From contig JAFQAM010000233.1 in the NCBI GenBank assembly GCA_017416885.1, positions 1 to 23,741 of the forward strand: DNA of 23,741 bases, read 5' to 3'. This DNA comes from Clostridia bacterium. Lineage in GTDB: Bacteria; Bacillota; Clostridia; Oscillospirales; CAG-272. A model generated the notes under the pieces. The model was not told where the DNA came from and did not search any database. It was given only the letters and a program-made list of their open reading frames with translations. Numbering within the stretch: position 1 is the stretch's first letter; the number at the start of each line of letters is the position of its first letter. Position numbers and translations under genes: made by a program. This document shows positions 13,933 to 20,288 of this stretch, one piece after another.

Positions 13933-14979
13933 ATGAGAACATTTAACTACGCTAAAATAAGCGAGCAAAAGTGGGATTCTGAGCTTCTCGGCTTGATTGC
14001 AGCAATCTATAAAGAAGCAGGAAAGCAAGAGATGTATCTGAAAAGCCGTCCCGAAGAGCTGGAAAAGTTAGTGGAGATTGCAAAGGTACAAAGCACGGAA
14101 AGCTCCAACGCGATTGAAGGTATCGTAACAACAAATACAAGAATCAGACAACTTATAGAGGATAAAACTACGCCAAAAAATAGAGATGAGCAGGAAATAG
14201 CAGGATACCGAGATGTATTAAATATTATTCACGAGAGCTTTGATGCTATTCCAATTACACCTAATTACATTTTGCAGCTTCATAAAATATTATATAGTCA
14301 TATGAGTAATCCTGTGGCAGGCAGAACAAAGAGCGTGCAAAATTATATTAGCGCGACTTATCCTGACGGAACTACTAAAACATTGTTTACTCCTCTTGAT
14401 CCCTTTGAAACGCCGATCGCGCTTGAGAGTATTTGCAACGAATTTAACCGCGTGATTGGTAATAATATGTTAGAGCCACTCATAGCTATCCCGATTTTTA
14501 TACACGATTTTCTTTGCATTCATCCATTCAATGACGGAAACGGTAGAATGAGCCGTCTGCTTACAACTCTGCTTCTTTACAGAAATGGATTTTTTGTTGG
14601 AAAATATATATCGCTTGAATCAAAGATAGCCAAGAACAAGGACTTGTATTATGACGCCTTGGGCAAATCGCAAATCGGTTGGCACGAAGGAAATGCAGAT
14701 GCTATTCCGTTTATAAAATATCTACTCGGCACAATACTTGCAGCCTATAAGGATTTCGAAGATAGATTTTCGCTTGTAGAAACAAAATTGCCTTCGCTTG
14801 AAACCGTTCGTCGAGCAACGATGAAGAAAATCGGCAGATTTTCAAAGCAAGATATAAGAGAGCTTTGTCCTTCGTTGAGTATAAGCTCTATTGAAGGCGC
14901 GCTCCGAAAATTAGTCGATGAAAAAGAGATTAAGCGAGAAGGAAAGGGAAAGAACATCCGCTATTTTAGACTTAAATAG
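13933..14979 (+). CDS. Fic family protein with canonical motif
   Basis: 348 aa, class II layout. The inhibitory motif SNAIEG (58-63) precedes the Fic core, and the active-site loop HPFNDGNGR (197-205) is intact. The enzyme is therefore expected to be an active, self-inhibited AMP transferase. Residues from about 290 to 348 form a winged helix (RFSKQDIRELCPSLSIS, then a recognition-helix-like SIEGALRKLVD and a basic wing), common in Fic proteins that bind DNA. The repeated TTCCCTTAAA sites over its promoter suggest autoregulation. The start follows GAGGTGAGG. It is enclosed by terminator copies 2 and 3. Confidence 0.92.
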   Translation: MRTFNYAKISEQKWDSELLGLIAAIYKEAGKQEMYLKSRPEELEKLVEIAKVQSTESSNAIEGIVTTNTRIRQLIEDKTTPKNRDEQEIAGYRDVLNIIHESFDAIPITPNYILQLHKILYSHMSNPVAGRTKSVQNYISATYPDGTTKTLFTPLDPFETPIALESICNEFNRVIGNNMLEPLIAIPIFIHDFLCIHPFNDGNGRMSRLLTTLLLYRNGFFVGKYISLESKIAKNKDLYYDALGKSQIGWHEGNADAIPFIKYLLGTILAAYKDFEDRFSLVETKLPSLETVRRATMKKIGRFSKQDIRELCPSLSISSIEGALRKLVDEKEIKREGKGKNIRYFRLK

Positions 14980-15006
14980 ATATTTTCAAAAACCATTAAA
15001 CAAACA

Positions 15007-15036
15007 ACGCATACACTTTTTCGGTGTATGCGTTTA
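15007..15036 (+). terminator. CGCATACAC terminator hairpin, copy 3
   Basis: ACGCATACAC (15007-15016), TTTTTCG loop, GTGTATGCGT (15024-15033), short T-run. It closes the second fic gene. Confidence 0.75.
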
Positions 15037-15056
15037 TTAATAATTTAAATTTAGTA

Positions 15057-15085
15057 TTGACAAATTTTAATTTAACAGGTATAAT
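15057..15085 (+). promoter_or_regulatory. Promoter of the antitoxin RNA
   Basis: TTGACA (15057-15062), 17 bp, TATAAT (15080-15085): a fully consensus sigma-A promoter that has no ORF behind it, only a short RNA ending in a terminator at 15189. Confidence 0.85.
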
Positions 15086-15091
15086 GAATAT

Positions 15092-15189
15092 AGAAAAGAG
15101 CCATCCGATGACGGTTATGCTCTTGGTTTATGAAAATTTGAAATAATCGCCTTTTCTCGTTCCAAAAGCAAAGGCGATTATTTCTTTTT
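15092..15189 (+). ncRNA. Putative antitoxin RNA of a type I toxin-antitoxin locus
   Basis: About 98 nt, predicted from a consensus promoter to a strong terminator. The 5' end folds into AAGAG/CTCTT, CAT/ATG, CCG/CGG with loop ATGA (15096-15124). Its 3' half is antisense to the 3' end of the convergent toxin mRNA, as in txpA/ratA of Bacillus subtilis. A related 5' hairpin is found at the start of the toxin mRNA (15368-15398). Confidence 0.7.
15141..15189. terminator. Shared bidirectional terminator of the toxin and antitoxin transcripts
   Basis: AAATAATCGCCTTT (15141-15154) pairs with AAAGGCGATTATTT (15070-based right arm at 15170-15183), then CTTTTTT on the plus strand. On the minus strand the same stem is followed by CAAATTTTC, a weaker tail. 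Confidence 0.85.
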
Positions 15190-15272
15190 TATCGTTTTCT
15201 GTTTACAAATAGTGCAATGACGGCTGTAACCGCCATTACAAAGGCGAATAAGCCTTCGTATGTAACGAACAT
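15189..15272 (-). CDS. Holin-like type I toxin peptide (Hol_Tox/TxpA-like), 27 aa
   Basis: Starts MFVTYEGLF, then a hydrophobic segment AFVMAVTAVIALFV (10-23) and the basic end NRKR. The (M)xxTYExL start, one short membrane helix and Lys/Arg tail are the pattern of small holin-like toxins of type I toxin-antitoxin systems. Such peptides insert in the membrane and are silenced by an antisense RNA. Its stop codon is at the edge of the shared terminator. The ATG has no Shine-Dalgarno. The good one (AAAGGAGTGG, about 15307-15316) serves an overlapping ORF in another frame starting at 15300, so translation may be coupled. Identification rests on pattern and locus layout. Confidence 0.75.
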   Translation of the reverse strand: MFVTYEGLFAFVMAVTAVIALFVNRKR

Positions 15273-15279
15273 ACAATAA

Positions 15280-15309
15280 AGGTGCGTATAAATAGTTCAT
15301 ATCGCACCA
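15280..15309 (-). promoter_or_regulatory. Hairpin around the toxin leader's start codon
   Basis: On the minus strand GGTGCG, immediately after the Shine-Dalgarno core, pairs with CGCACC 16 bases later, placing the ATG of the overlapping leader ORF (15298-15300) in the loop. Hiding of the start region is typical for type I toxin mRNAs. Confidence 0.55.
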
Positions 15310-15405
15310 CTCCTTTCTAATATATTTGAAAGGAGCAAAGAATTTAAACTCCTTCCATTTTGATGAAAAGAGCATAACCGCCACCGCGTGGATGACTCCG
15401 CAAGT

Positions 15406-15434
15406 ATATTATCATAAAGGATTAAACTTGTCAA
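15406..15434 (-). promoter_or_regulatory. Promoter of the toxin mRNA
   Basis: On the minus strand TTGACA (15429-15434), 17 bp, TAATAT (15406-15411). The leader from about 15399 to the toxin ATG is about 125 nt and begins with a hairpin GAG/CTC, CAT/ATG containing CCAC/GTGG (15368-15398). Confidence 0.75.
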
Positions 15435-15450
15435 GTAAATCAATTAAACA

Positions 15451-15486
15451 ACGCATACACTTTTTCGGTGTATGCGTTTTCTTTTG
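15451..15486 (+). terminator. CGCATACAC terminator hairpin, copy 4
   Basis: ACGCATACAC (15451-15460), TTTTTCG, GTGTATGCGT (15468-15477), then TTTCTTTT. It is not downstream of any plus-strand gene, so here it looks like a module border rather than a needed terminator. Its left flank ATTAAACA is shared with copy 3. Confidence 0.75.
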
Positions 15487-15503
15487 TATTATCCCAGTTT
15501 AGT

Positions 15504-15615
15504 AAGCTCGCTGACCGTAAGGCTAAGTGATGTCCCAAGAACACAAGCGTGGTGCAGTGCGATTGGTTGACAGAACTTATGCGTAGAGCTTGCCCGAAGA
15601 AAACAGCTGACGGCT
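15504..15615 (+). ncRNA. Structured RNA candidate, copy B
   Basis: The second copy of the element at 11169. Its core 15524-15603 keeps TAAGT-GA-TGTC-CCAA-GA against GA-TTGG-TT-GACA-GA-ACTTA. Here AAGCT and CGC (from 15504) can also pair with GCG and AGCTT near 15582-15591, extending the stem; copy A lacks this. The plus strand carries no gene downstream, and the 3' end meets the end of the convergent deacetylase gene. So it is not a riboswitch of a neighbour. No T-run ends it. Confidence 0.6.
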
Positions 15616-16489
15616 AAATAATTATAGTCTCGTTTGCGTAAATATCCACACATTCAACGGAGTTTTCCACGATTAGCGACACAGGGATGTTGAAAATGTC
15701 GGTTGGAAGGTCAGTTTTTAAGGTGATTTCTGTTCCTTTTTCTGTTTTATTGACAACTAATGTCGAATTATCGCGAAGGTAGATATATTTTACCATTTCG
15801 TTAAGTGAGCAAGCCCAAACATTGTTTTTATTCACTTGCTCTGCAAGATACATAATTTCAGGCAGGAAGGTTTCGTATTTTTGCGCGTGGTGTGTGTCCT
15901 GCTCCTTTTTAGACAGCCAATGATTCATTTGCACGCACCAACCGCCGTCCTCTATTGTTTTTTCAATATTTTCAATATACGGCTTTTCATCATATGCAAA
16001 GCGCGCGGTAAATGTGCCGATATCATATAAATTCATATTATATGTGTCGTTTAAACGGTCATTTCCGTTACGGTTAGCATAGTAATATTCCTTTAAAATG
16101 TCCCAGCCCGCTTGATTGCTTCCGCCACCGGGAGTAACATATGCAATTACAGGCGTATTATAAATTGCTTCGAGCTTTTCCTTGGTTTCCTTGGCGTCCT
16201 TATGTAAAAGAGTGGGATCTGTAACATCATTGTAGCATAGACAATGGTCGATGCTGTGTCCGCAAATATCGGCGTATCCCTCGCTGATTAGCTTTTTCCA
16301 CATATCTATAAGTCCCTCGTGCAAAAAGCCAACGGTTTGAGCAGAGGTGATTTTAATTTTCACTCCTGTTTTTTCGTAAACCTCTTTTAAATTTTCATAT
16401 GCATCAAGAGTTGATTCCTTGTAGCATCCATCATCAAAAACAAATGAAAACGCGCTTTTTGCGTTGTTGTAATATGTTGCTATTTTCAT
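15614..16489 (-). CDS. Polysaccharide deacetylase family protein (NodB/CE4)
   Basis: 291 aa. CE4 enzymes remove N- or O-acetyl groups from peptidoglycan, chitin-like or xylan substrates. FDDG (18-21) supplies the catalytic and metal Asp (D19, D20), GHSIDH (77-82) the metal His pair H78/H82, and TPGGG (120-124) replaces the usual RxPxG loop. There is no signal peptide or membrane anchor, so secretion by the usual route is not indicated and the substrate may be intracellular or small. The C-terminal 50 residues form a beta-rich tail. TAAGGAG precedes the ATG, and a consensus promoter lies at 16595-16623. Confidence 0.85.
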   Translation of the reverse strand: MKIATYYNNAKSAFSFVFDDGCYKESTLDAYENLKEVYEKTGVKIKITSAQTVGFLHEGLIDMWKKLISEGYADICGHSIDHCLCYNDVTDPTLLHKDAKETKEKLEAIYNTPVIAYVTPGGGSNQAGWDILKEYYYANRNGNDRLNDTYNMNLYDIGTFTARFAYDEKPYIENIEKTIEDGGWCVQMNHWLSKKEQDTHHAQKYETFLPEIMYLAEQVNKNNVWACSLNEMVKYIYLRDNSTLVVNKTEKGTEITLKTDLPTDIFNIPVSLIVENSVECVDIYANETIII

Positions 16490-16594
16490 AATTATTTCTC
16501 CTTAATTACATCATTGTGAGTGTTTTACCTAACAAAATCCCCGTTAAATCAATTCTCACTAATTGCTGACGGCTGTGGCTTTGCCACTGAAATA

Positions 16595-16623
16595 ATTTTA
16601 ACATTTTATAATATAACTGTCAA
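16595..16623 (-). promoter_or_regulatory. Promoter of the deacetylase gene
   Basis: On the minus strand TTGACA (16618-16623), 17 bp, TAAAAT (16595-16600). The leader of about 100 nt has a GTGGC/GCCAC hairpin near 16574-16586. Confidence 0.75.
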
Positions 16624-16630
16624 TAAAATA

Positions 16631-16659
16631 TTGACAAACTGATAAAAAAGTTGTATTAT
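16631..16659 (+). promoter_or_regulatory. Promoter of the transporter gene
   Basis: TTGACA (16631-16636), 17 bp, TATTAT (16654-16659), divergent from and seven bases away from the deacetylase promoter. The transcript would begin near 16666, giving a leader of about 228 nt that contains the whole ATATCGA-type hairpin array. Confidence 0.75.
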
Positions 16660-16691
16660 GCTTTGAGGTGTAAAGTAACTGTTGAATAAAC

Positions 16692-16842
16692 TGTCACTTC
16701 GTGACATGGATTGCAACAAATTACAAACTTCACGCTAACGCGTGTCGATATATTTCACTGCGTGAAATTCGATATAAATCGCAAACGATTTTCGATATAA
16801 TTGCTTAGCAATTTCGATATATTTTCGCTTTGCGAAAATGTG
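16692..16842 (+). repeat. Hairpin array, TCGATAT orientation
   Basis: Stems TGTCAC/GTGACA, CACGC/GCGTG, ATTTCAC/GTGAAAT, AAATCG/CGATTT, AATTGC/GCAATT and ATTTTCGC/GCGAAAAT. TCGATAT linkers lie at 16745, 16769, 16792 and 16814. Read backwards this is the same series as 12686-12782, with some stems replaced. It lies in the 5' leader of the transporter gene. Confidence 0.8.
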
Positions 16843-16844
16843 GA

Positions 16845-16875
16845 CTAGCCACTGACCACTGACCACTAACCACTA
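16845..16875. repeat. Degenerate heptanucleotide tandem repeat
   Basis: Units CTAGCCA, CTGACCA, CTGACCA, CTAACCA, CTA. It is the complement of the TGGTCAG type seen at 9680 and 11045. It follows the array by two bases. Confidence 0.75.
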
Positions 16876-16893
16876 AAAAGCGAGGTACGAGCG

Positions 16894-18012
16894 ATGAAAA
16901 CTGTATATAAATTTTTCCACGGACATATGGTTTTAACTATTGCGCTGCTTGTAGCGCTAATTACAATGGTTATTATACCGCCCGACCTGACATATTTTGA
17001 TTACATAGATTTTAAGACGCTGTTTTGTCTTTTTTCAACGCTTCTTGTTGTGTGCGCGTTAAAAAACATTCGCTTCTTCACCTTAATTTCACGCAAGATT
17101 GTACATGCCACTCCTAATTTAAGAGTGTGCATTTTAGCACTATTATATATTACCTTTATCGGCTCGCTTTTTATTGCCAACGATATGGCTCTTATCACAT
17201 TTTTGCCTCTTGGATATTTCGTTTTAAGCGACACAGGTAACAGTAAATATATGGCATCTGTGTTTGTTTTACAAAATATTGCGGCAAACCTTGGCGGAAT
17301 GCTCACCCCCTTTGGAAATCCGCAAAACCTATACCTATATACTAAATTTAATATACCTACCCTTGAATTTATGGGTATTATGGTATTTCCGTTTTTACTT
17401 GCGGTTTTGATGCTAACGCTTTCCGTACTGTTTTTTCCGAAAACCAAAATGGCGCTGACCGTCAGTGAGGACAAAATTGAGTTCAAGCCGAAAAGAACAG
17501 CAATTTATATCGTTTTATTTTTAGTGTCGATCCTTGCGGTTTTTTCAGTAATACACTATTTAATCGCAACCGCAATTATTGCAATCGGAATTTTCATTCT
17601 TGATAAAAAAGCATTTTTAAAGGTTGATTATCCGTTGCTTTTAACATTTTTAATGTTCTTTATTTTCGCGGGCAATATGTCAAGAATTAATGTAATTCGC
17701 GATTTTATGTCAGGCTTGCTTGAAAAAAATACTCTTATCGTGTCAGCTTTATCCTGTCAGATAATTTCAAATGTACCGTCAGCGGTGCTTTTGTCACAGT
17801 TTACCGATAATTATAGCTCACTTTTGCTTGGCGTAAACATCGGCGGCACAGGTACAATTATCGCATCCTTGGCAAGCTTAATCACATTTTCCGAATTTTC
17901 TCGCTATCAGCCCGAGAATAAAAAGAAATATTTTGGTATTTTTACACTGTTAAATGTGATATTTTTGACGATTCTCTTAATTTTTTGTGTTTTTCTTGAA
18001 AAATTTTTATAA
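16894..18012 (+). CDS. SLC13/CitM-like (ion transporter superfamily) permease
   Basis: 372 aa, about ten hydrophobic segments. Such proteins move carboxylates, citrate, arsenite or Na+ across the membrane. Two re-entrant-type signatures mark the family: NDMALITFLPLG near residue 96 and GGMLTPFGNPQNL near 134-146, with a second-half counterpart NVPSAVLLSQFTDNY and GGTGTIIASLAS. It is shorter than most members (about 420-450). The substrate cannot be told; citrate is conceivable given citrate synthase upstream, but they are not in one operon. GCGAGG lies before the ATG. Confidence 0.82.
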   Translation: MKTVYKFFHGHMVLTIALLVALITMVIIPPDLTYFDYIDFKTLFCLFSTLLVVCALKNIRFFTLISRKIVHATPNLRVCILALLYITFIGSLFIANDMALITFLPLGYFVLSDTGNSKYMASVFVLQNIAANLGGMLTPFGNPQNLYLYTKFNIPTLEFMGIMVFPFLLAVLMLTLSVLFFPKTKMALTVSEDKIEFKPKRTAIYIVLFLVSILAVFSVIHYLIATAIIAIGIFILDKKAFLKVDYPLLLTFLMFFIFAGNMSRINVIRDFMSGLLEKNTLIVSALSCQIISNVPSAVLLSQFTDNYSSLLLGVNIGGTGTIIASLASLITFSEFSRYQPENKKKYFGIFTLLNVIFLTILLIFCVFLEKFL

Positions 18013-18038
18013 AAACACTTTATTTTTTGAAATCGTTG

Positions 18039-18047
18039 TGCTATAAT
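18039..18047 (+). promoter_or_regulatory. Extended -10 promoter of typA
   Basis: TGCTATAAT matches the extended -10 exactly; the -35 is weak. Transcription would start near 18054, so the hairpin array lies within a 265-nt typA leader. Confidence 0.65.
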
Positions 18048-18087
18048 ATTGCCGCTTTATATTTATATATAATGGCGAAAGGAATTT

Positions 18088-18299
18088 TCGCAACTTCACT
18101 ATGCGAAAGCGTCAGCATTGCATAGCAACTTCACTGATGAAGTCAACTTCACTGCGAAGTAACTTCACATATTACTGTGAAGTTTTGCAAAAGCAAAGTG
18201 AAGTTTTACCAATGTAAAGTGAAGTTTATTTCATAAATGATACGCGTCTTTGACGCAGTGAATTTCTGCTTTGCAGCTTGAATTGCACCTGAAGGTGCA
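18088..18299 (+). repeat. 4+4 hairpin array, AACTTCACT family, before typA
   Basis: Linkers AACTTCACT at 18092, 18127, 18145, 18161, then inverted (TGTGAAGTT/AGTGAAGTT, last one AGTGAATTT) at 18176, 18197, 18218, 18257. Stems: TTTGC/GCAAA, TTTAC/GTAAA, GCGTC/GACGC, CTGC/GCAG, TGCACC/GGTGCA. The central linkers form an 8-bp hairpin AACTTCAC/GTGAAGTT. The last stem ends three bases before AAGGAAGGAG of typA. Confidence 0.85.
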
Positions 18300-18318
18300 T
18301 TAAGGAAGGAGTATTAAA

Positions 18319-20142
18319 ATGATCAGAGAAGACCTAAGAAATGTGGCAATCATTGCCCATGTTGACCACGGCAAAACTACTCTTGTTGACGGTATGCTTC
18401 AGCAGGGTGGAGCTTATCACGAAAATCAAGCGACTACTGATAGAGTAATGGACTCTAATGCTCTTGAAAGAGAAAGAGGAATTACTATCCTTGCAAAAAA
18501 CACCGCCATTCACTACGGCGACAAAAAAATCAATGTAATTGACACCCCGGGCCACGCGGACTTCGGCGGTGAGGTTGAAAGAATTTTAAAGATGGTTAAC
18601 GGCGTTATCCTTCTTGTTGACGCAGCAGAGGGCCCAATGCCACAAACAAGATTTGTTCTTCGTAAGGCTATGGAGCTTAACCACAGAATTATTGTTGTTG
18701 TTAATAAGATTGACCGTCCTGATGCCCGTGTAACTGAGGTTATTGACGAGGTATTAGAGCTTCTTATTGACCTAAACGCAACAGATGAGCAGCTTGACTC
18801 TCCAATGCTTTTCTGCTCAGGCAGAGCAGGCACAGCATCCTTCTCACCTGATGTTGAGGGCAAGGACTTAATTCCGCTTCTTGATACTATTATTGACTAT
18901 ATTCCGGCTCCCGAGGGAGATGCAGACGATAGCCTTCAATTACTTGTTTCATCAATCGACTACAACGAATATGTAGGTAAAATCGGTATAGGCAGAATTG
19001 AAAGAGGCTCTTTAAAAGTTAACCAAGAGGTTACAGTTTGCAACTTCCACTCAGACGAAGCGCCAAGAAGAGCAAAGATTGTTTCAATTTACCAATTTGA
19101 CGGCTTATCCCGTACACAGGTACAAAACGCAACCGTTGGCGATATTGTTTGCTTCTCAGGTGTTGAGGAGCTTTCAATCGGCGATACGCTTTGCGCTGCA
19201 GGCAATGTTGAGCCGCTTGAGTTTGTAAAGGTTTCAGAGCCAACACTTGAAATGACATTCTCAGTAAATGACAGCCCATTTGCAGGCAAGGAGGGTAAGT
19301 TTGTAACATCCCGTCAGATAAGAGACCGTCTTTACAAGGAAACACTTAAGGATGTATCATTAAGAGTCAGCGACGGCGATACCACAGACTCATTCAGAGT
19401 TGCAGGCAGAGGCGAAATGCACTTATCAATCCTTATCGAAACAATGCGACGCGAGGGCTTTGAGCTTTGCTGCTCAACACCAAGAGTTCTTTATAAGACA
19501 ATTGACGGTGTGCTTCACGAGCCAATGGAAAGAGTTTCAATTGATGTTCCCGGTGAAAGCGCAGGCGCAGTTATTCAAAAGCTCAGCGCAAGAAAGGGCG
19601 AGCTTTTGGAAATGGATCCAACAGGAAACAGAACAAAGCTTGAATATATTATCCCATCAAGATGCTTGCTTGGTTACAGAAATGAATTTATGACAGACAC
19701 CAAGGGCGAGGGCATTTTAAACACACTCTTCGACGGATATCAACCGTTCAAGGGCGAGGTTGTAACACGCTTTACAGGCTCACTTATCGCATCTGAGACA
19801 GGTGAGGCAACATCCTACGGTCTATTCAAAACACAGGATAGAGGAGCAATGTTTATCGGCGTTCAAACTCCTGTTTATGAGGGACTGATTGTAGGCGAAT
19901 GTCCGAAAATGGAGGACATTGTATTAAATGTTTGCCAAAAGAAGCATTTAACAGCTATCCGTTCAAAGGGCGCAGATGAGGCTCTTATCCTTGTTCCGCC
20001 AAAGCAATTATCACTTGAACAGGCTATTGAGTATATTGCAGAGGACGAGCTTATCGAGGTTACACCTAAGTCAATCAGATTAAGAAAGAAGATTCTTAAT
20101 ACAGCATTGAGACTTAAGGCGCAAGCTAAGTTAAAACAGTAA
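18319..20142 (+). CDS. typA: Translational GTPase TypA/BipA
   Basis: 607 aa, standard length. TypA is a ribosome-bound GTPase of the EF-G type that helps 50S assembly and growth under stress. The P-loop AHVDHGKTT is at 13-21, DTPGHADFGGEVER follows as G3, and NKID as G4; the C-terminal domain with TKGEGILN is present. The ATG has AAGGAAGGAG upstream. Its transcript leader holds a full hairpin array, and its TAA stop lies in the loop of a hairpin (20131-20152). Codon use is like the other housekeeping genes. Confidence 0.97.
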   Translation: MIREDLRNVAIIAHVDHGKTTLVDGMLQQGGAYHENQATTDRVMDSNALERERGITILAKNTAIHYGDKKINVIDTPGHADFGGEVERILKMVNGVILLVDAAEGPMPQTRFVLRKAMELNHRIIVVVNKIDRPDARVTEVIDEVLELLIDLNATDEQLDSPMLFCSGRAGTASFSPDVEGKDLIPLLDTIIDYIPAPEGDADDSLQLLVSSIDYNEYVGKIGIGRIERGSLKVNQEVTVCNFHSDEAPRRAKIVSIYQFDGLSRTQVQNATVGDIVCFSGVEELSIGDTLCAAGNVEPLEFVKVSEPTLEMTFSVNDSPFAGKEGKFVTSRQIRDRLYKETLKDVSLRVSDGDTTDSFRVAGRGEMHLSILIETMRREGFELCCSTPRVLYKTIDGVLHEPMERVSIDVPGESAGAVIQKLSARKGELLEMDPTGNRTKLEYIIPSRCLLGYRNEFMTDTKGEGILNTLFDGYQPFKGEVVTRFTGSLIASETGEATSYGLFKTQDRGAMFIGVQTPVYEGLIVGECPKMEDIVLNVCQKKHLTAIRSKGADEALILVPPKQLSLEQAIEYIAEDELIEVTPKSIRLRKKILNTALRLKAQAKLKQ

Positions 20143-20152
20143 GCTGTTTTAA
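20131..20152 (+). terminator. Hairpin across the typA stop codon
   Basis: TTAAAACAG (20131-20139) pairs with CTGTTTTAA (20144-20152); the 4-base loop TAAG starts with the typA stop. It may end transcription weakly or protect the mRNA 3' end; no T-run follows. Confidence 0.5.
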
Positions 20153-20154
20153 CA

Positions 20155-20223
20155 ATGAAATCGCAAGCGATGAAATCTGCTTTGCAGATGAAATCACTTC
20201 GTGATGAAATCTTGCTACGCAAG
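20155..20223 (+). repeat. Hairpin array, ATGAAAT family
   Basis: ATGAAAT at 20155, 20170, 20188 and 20204, each followed by a stem: CGC/GCG, CTGC/GCAG, CAC/GTG, CTTGC/GCAAG. Only one orientation is present, so it is like a half array. Confidence 0.75.
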
Positions 20224-20245
20224 GTTAAGATTACAAATACGCAAG

Positions 20246-20266
20246 GCCACTCCAAGAGTGGCTTTT
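20246..20266 (+). terminator. Intrinsic terminator after typA
   Basis: GCCACTC pairs with GAGTGGC over CAA, followed by TTTTGTG. It lies only about 20 bases before the next gene, so it could end the typA transcript or attenuate the next one. Confidence 0.6.
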
Positions 20267-20288
20267 GTGAAATATAGAGGAAATTGAA

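Noticed and set aside
15178..15384. 68-codon minus-strand ORF as the main product of the toxin locus
   Set aside because: Only its second half from the ATG at 15300 has an RBS and its sequence resembles no family, whereas the 27-codon ORF in another frame fits a known toxin pattern. Kept only as a possible leader ORF.
12686..16842. Classical composite transposon
   Set aside because: No transposase, integrase or target-site duplication was seen; only the inverted half-arrays support a mobile origin.
17001..17486. Minus-strand ORF of 161 codons within the transporter gene
   Set aside because: Antisense shadow of a hydrophobic coding region; no family resemblance or start signal.
18513..18863. 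Minus-strand ORFs inside typA (also 19031-19345)
   Set aside because: Shadows of a well-conserved GTPase gene, without RBS.
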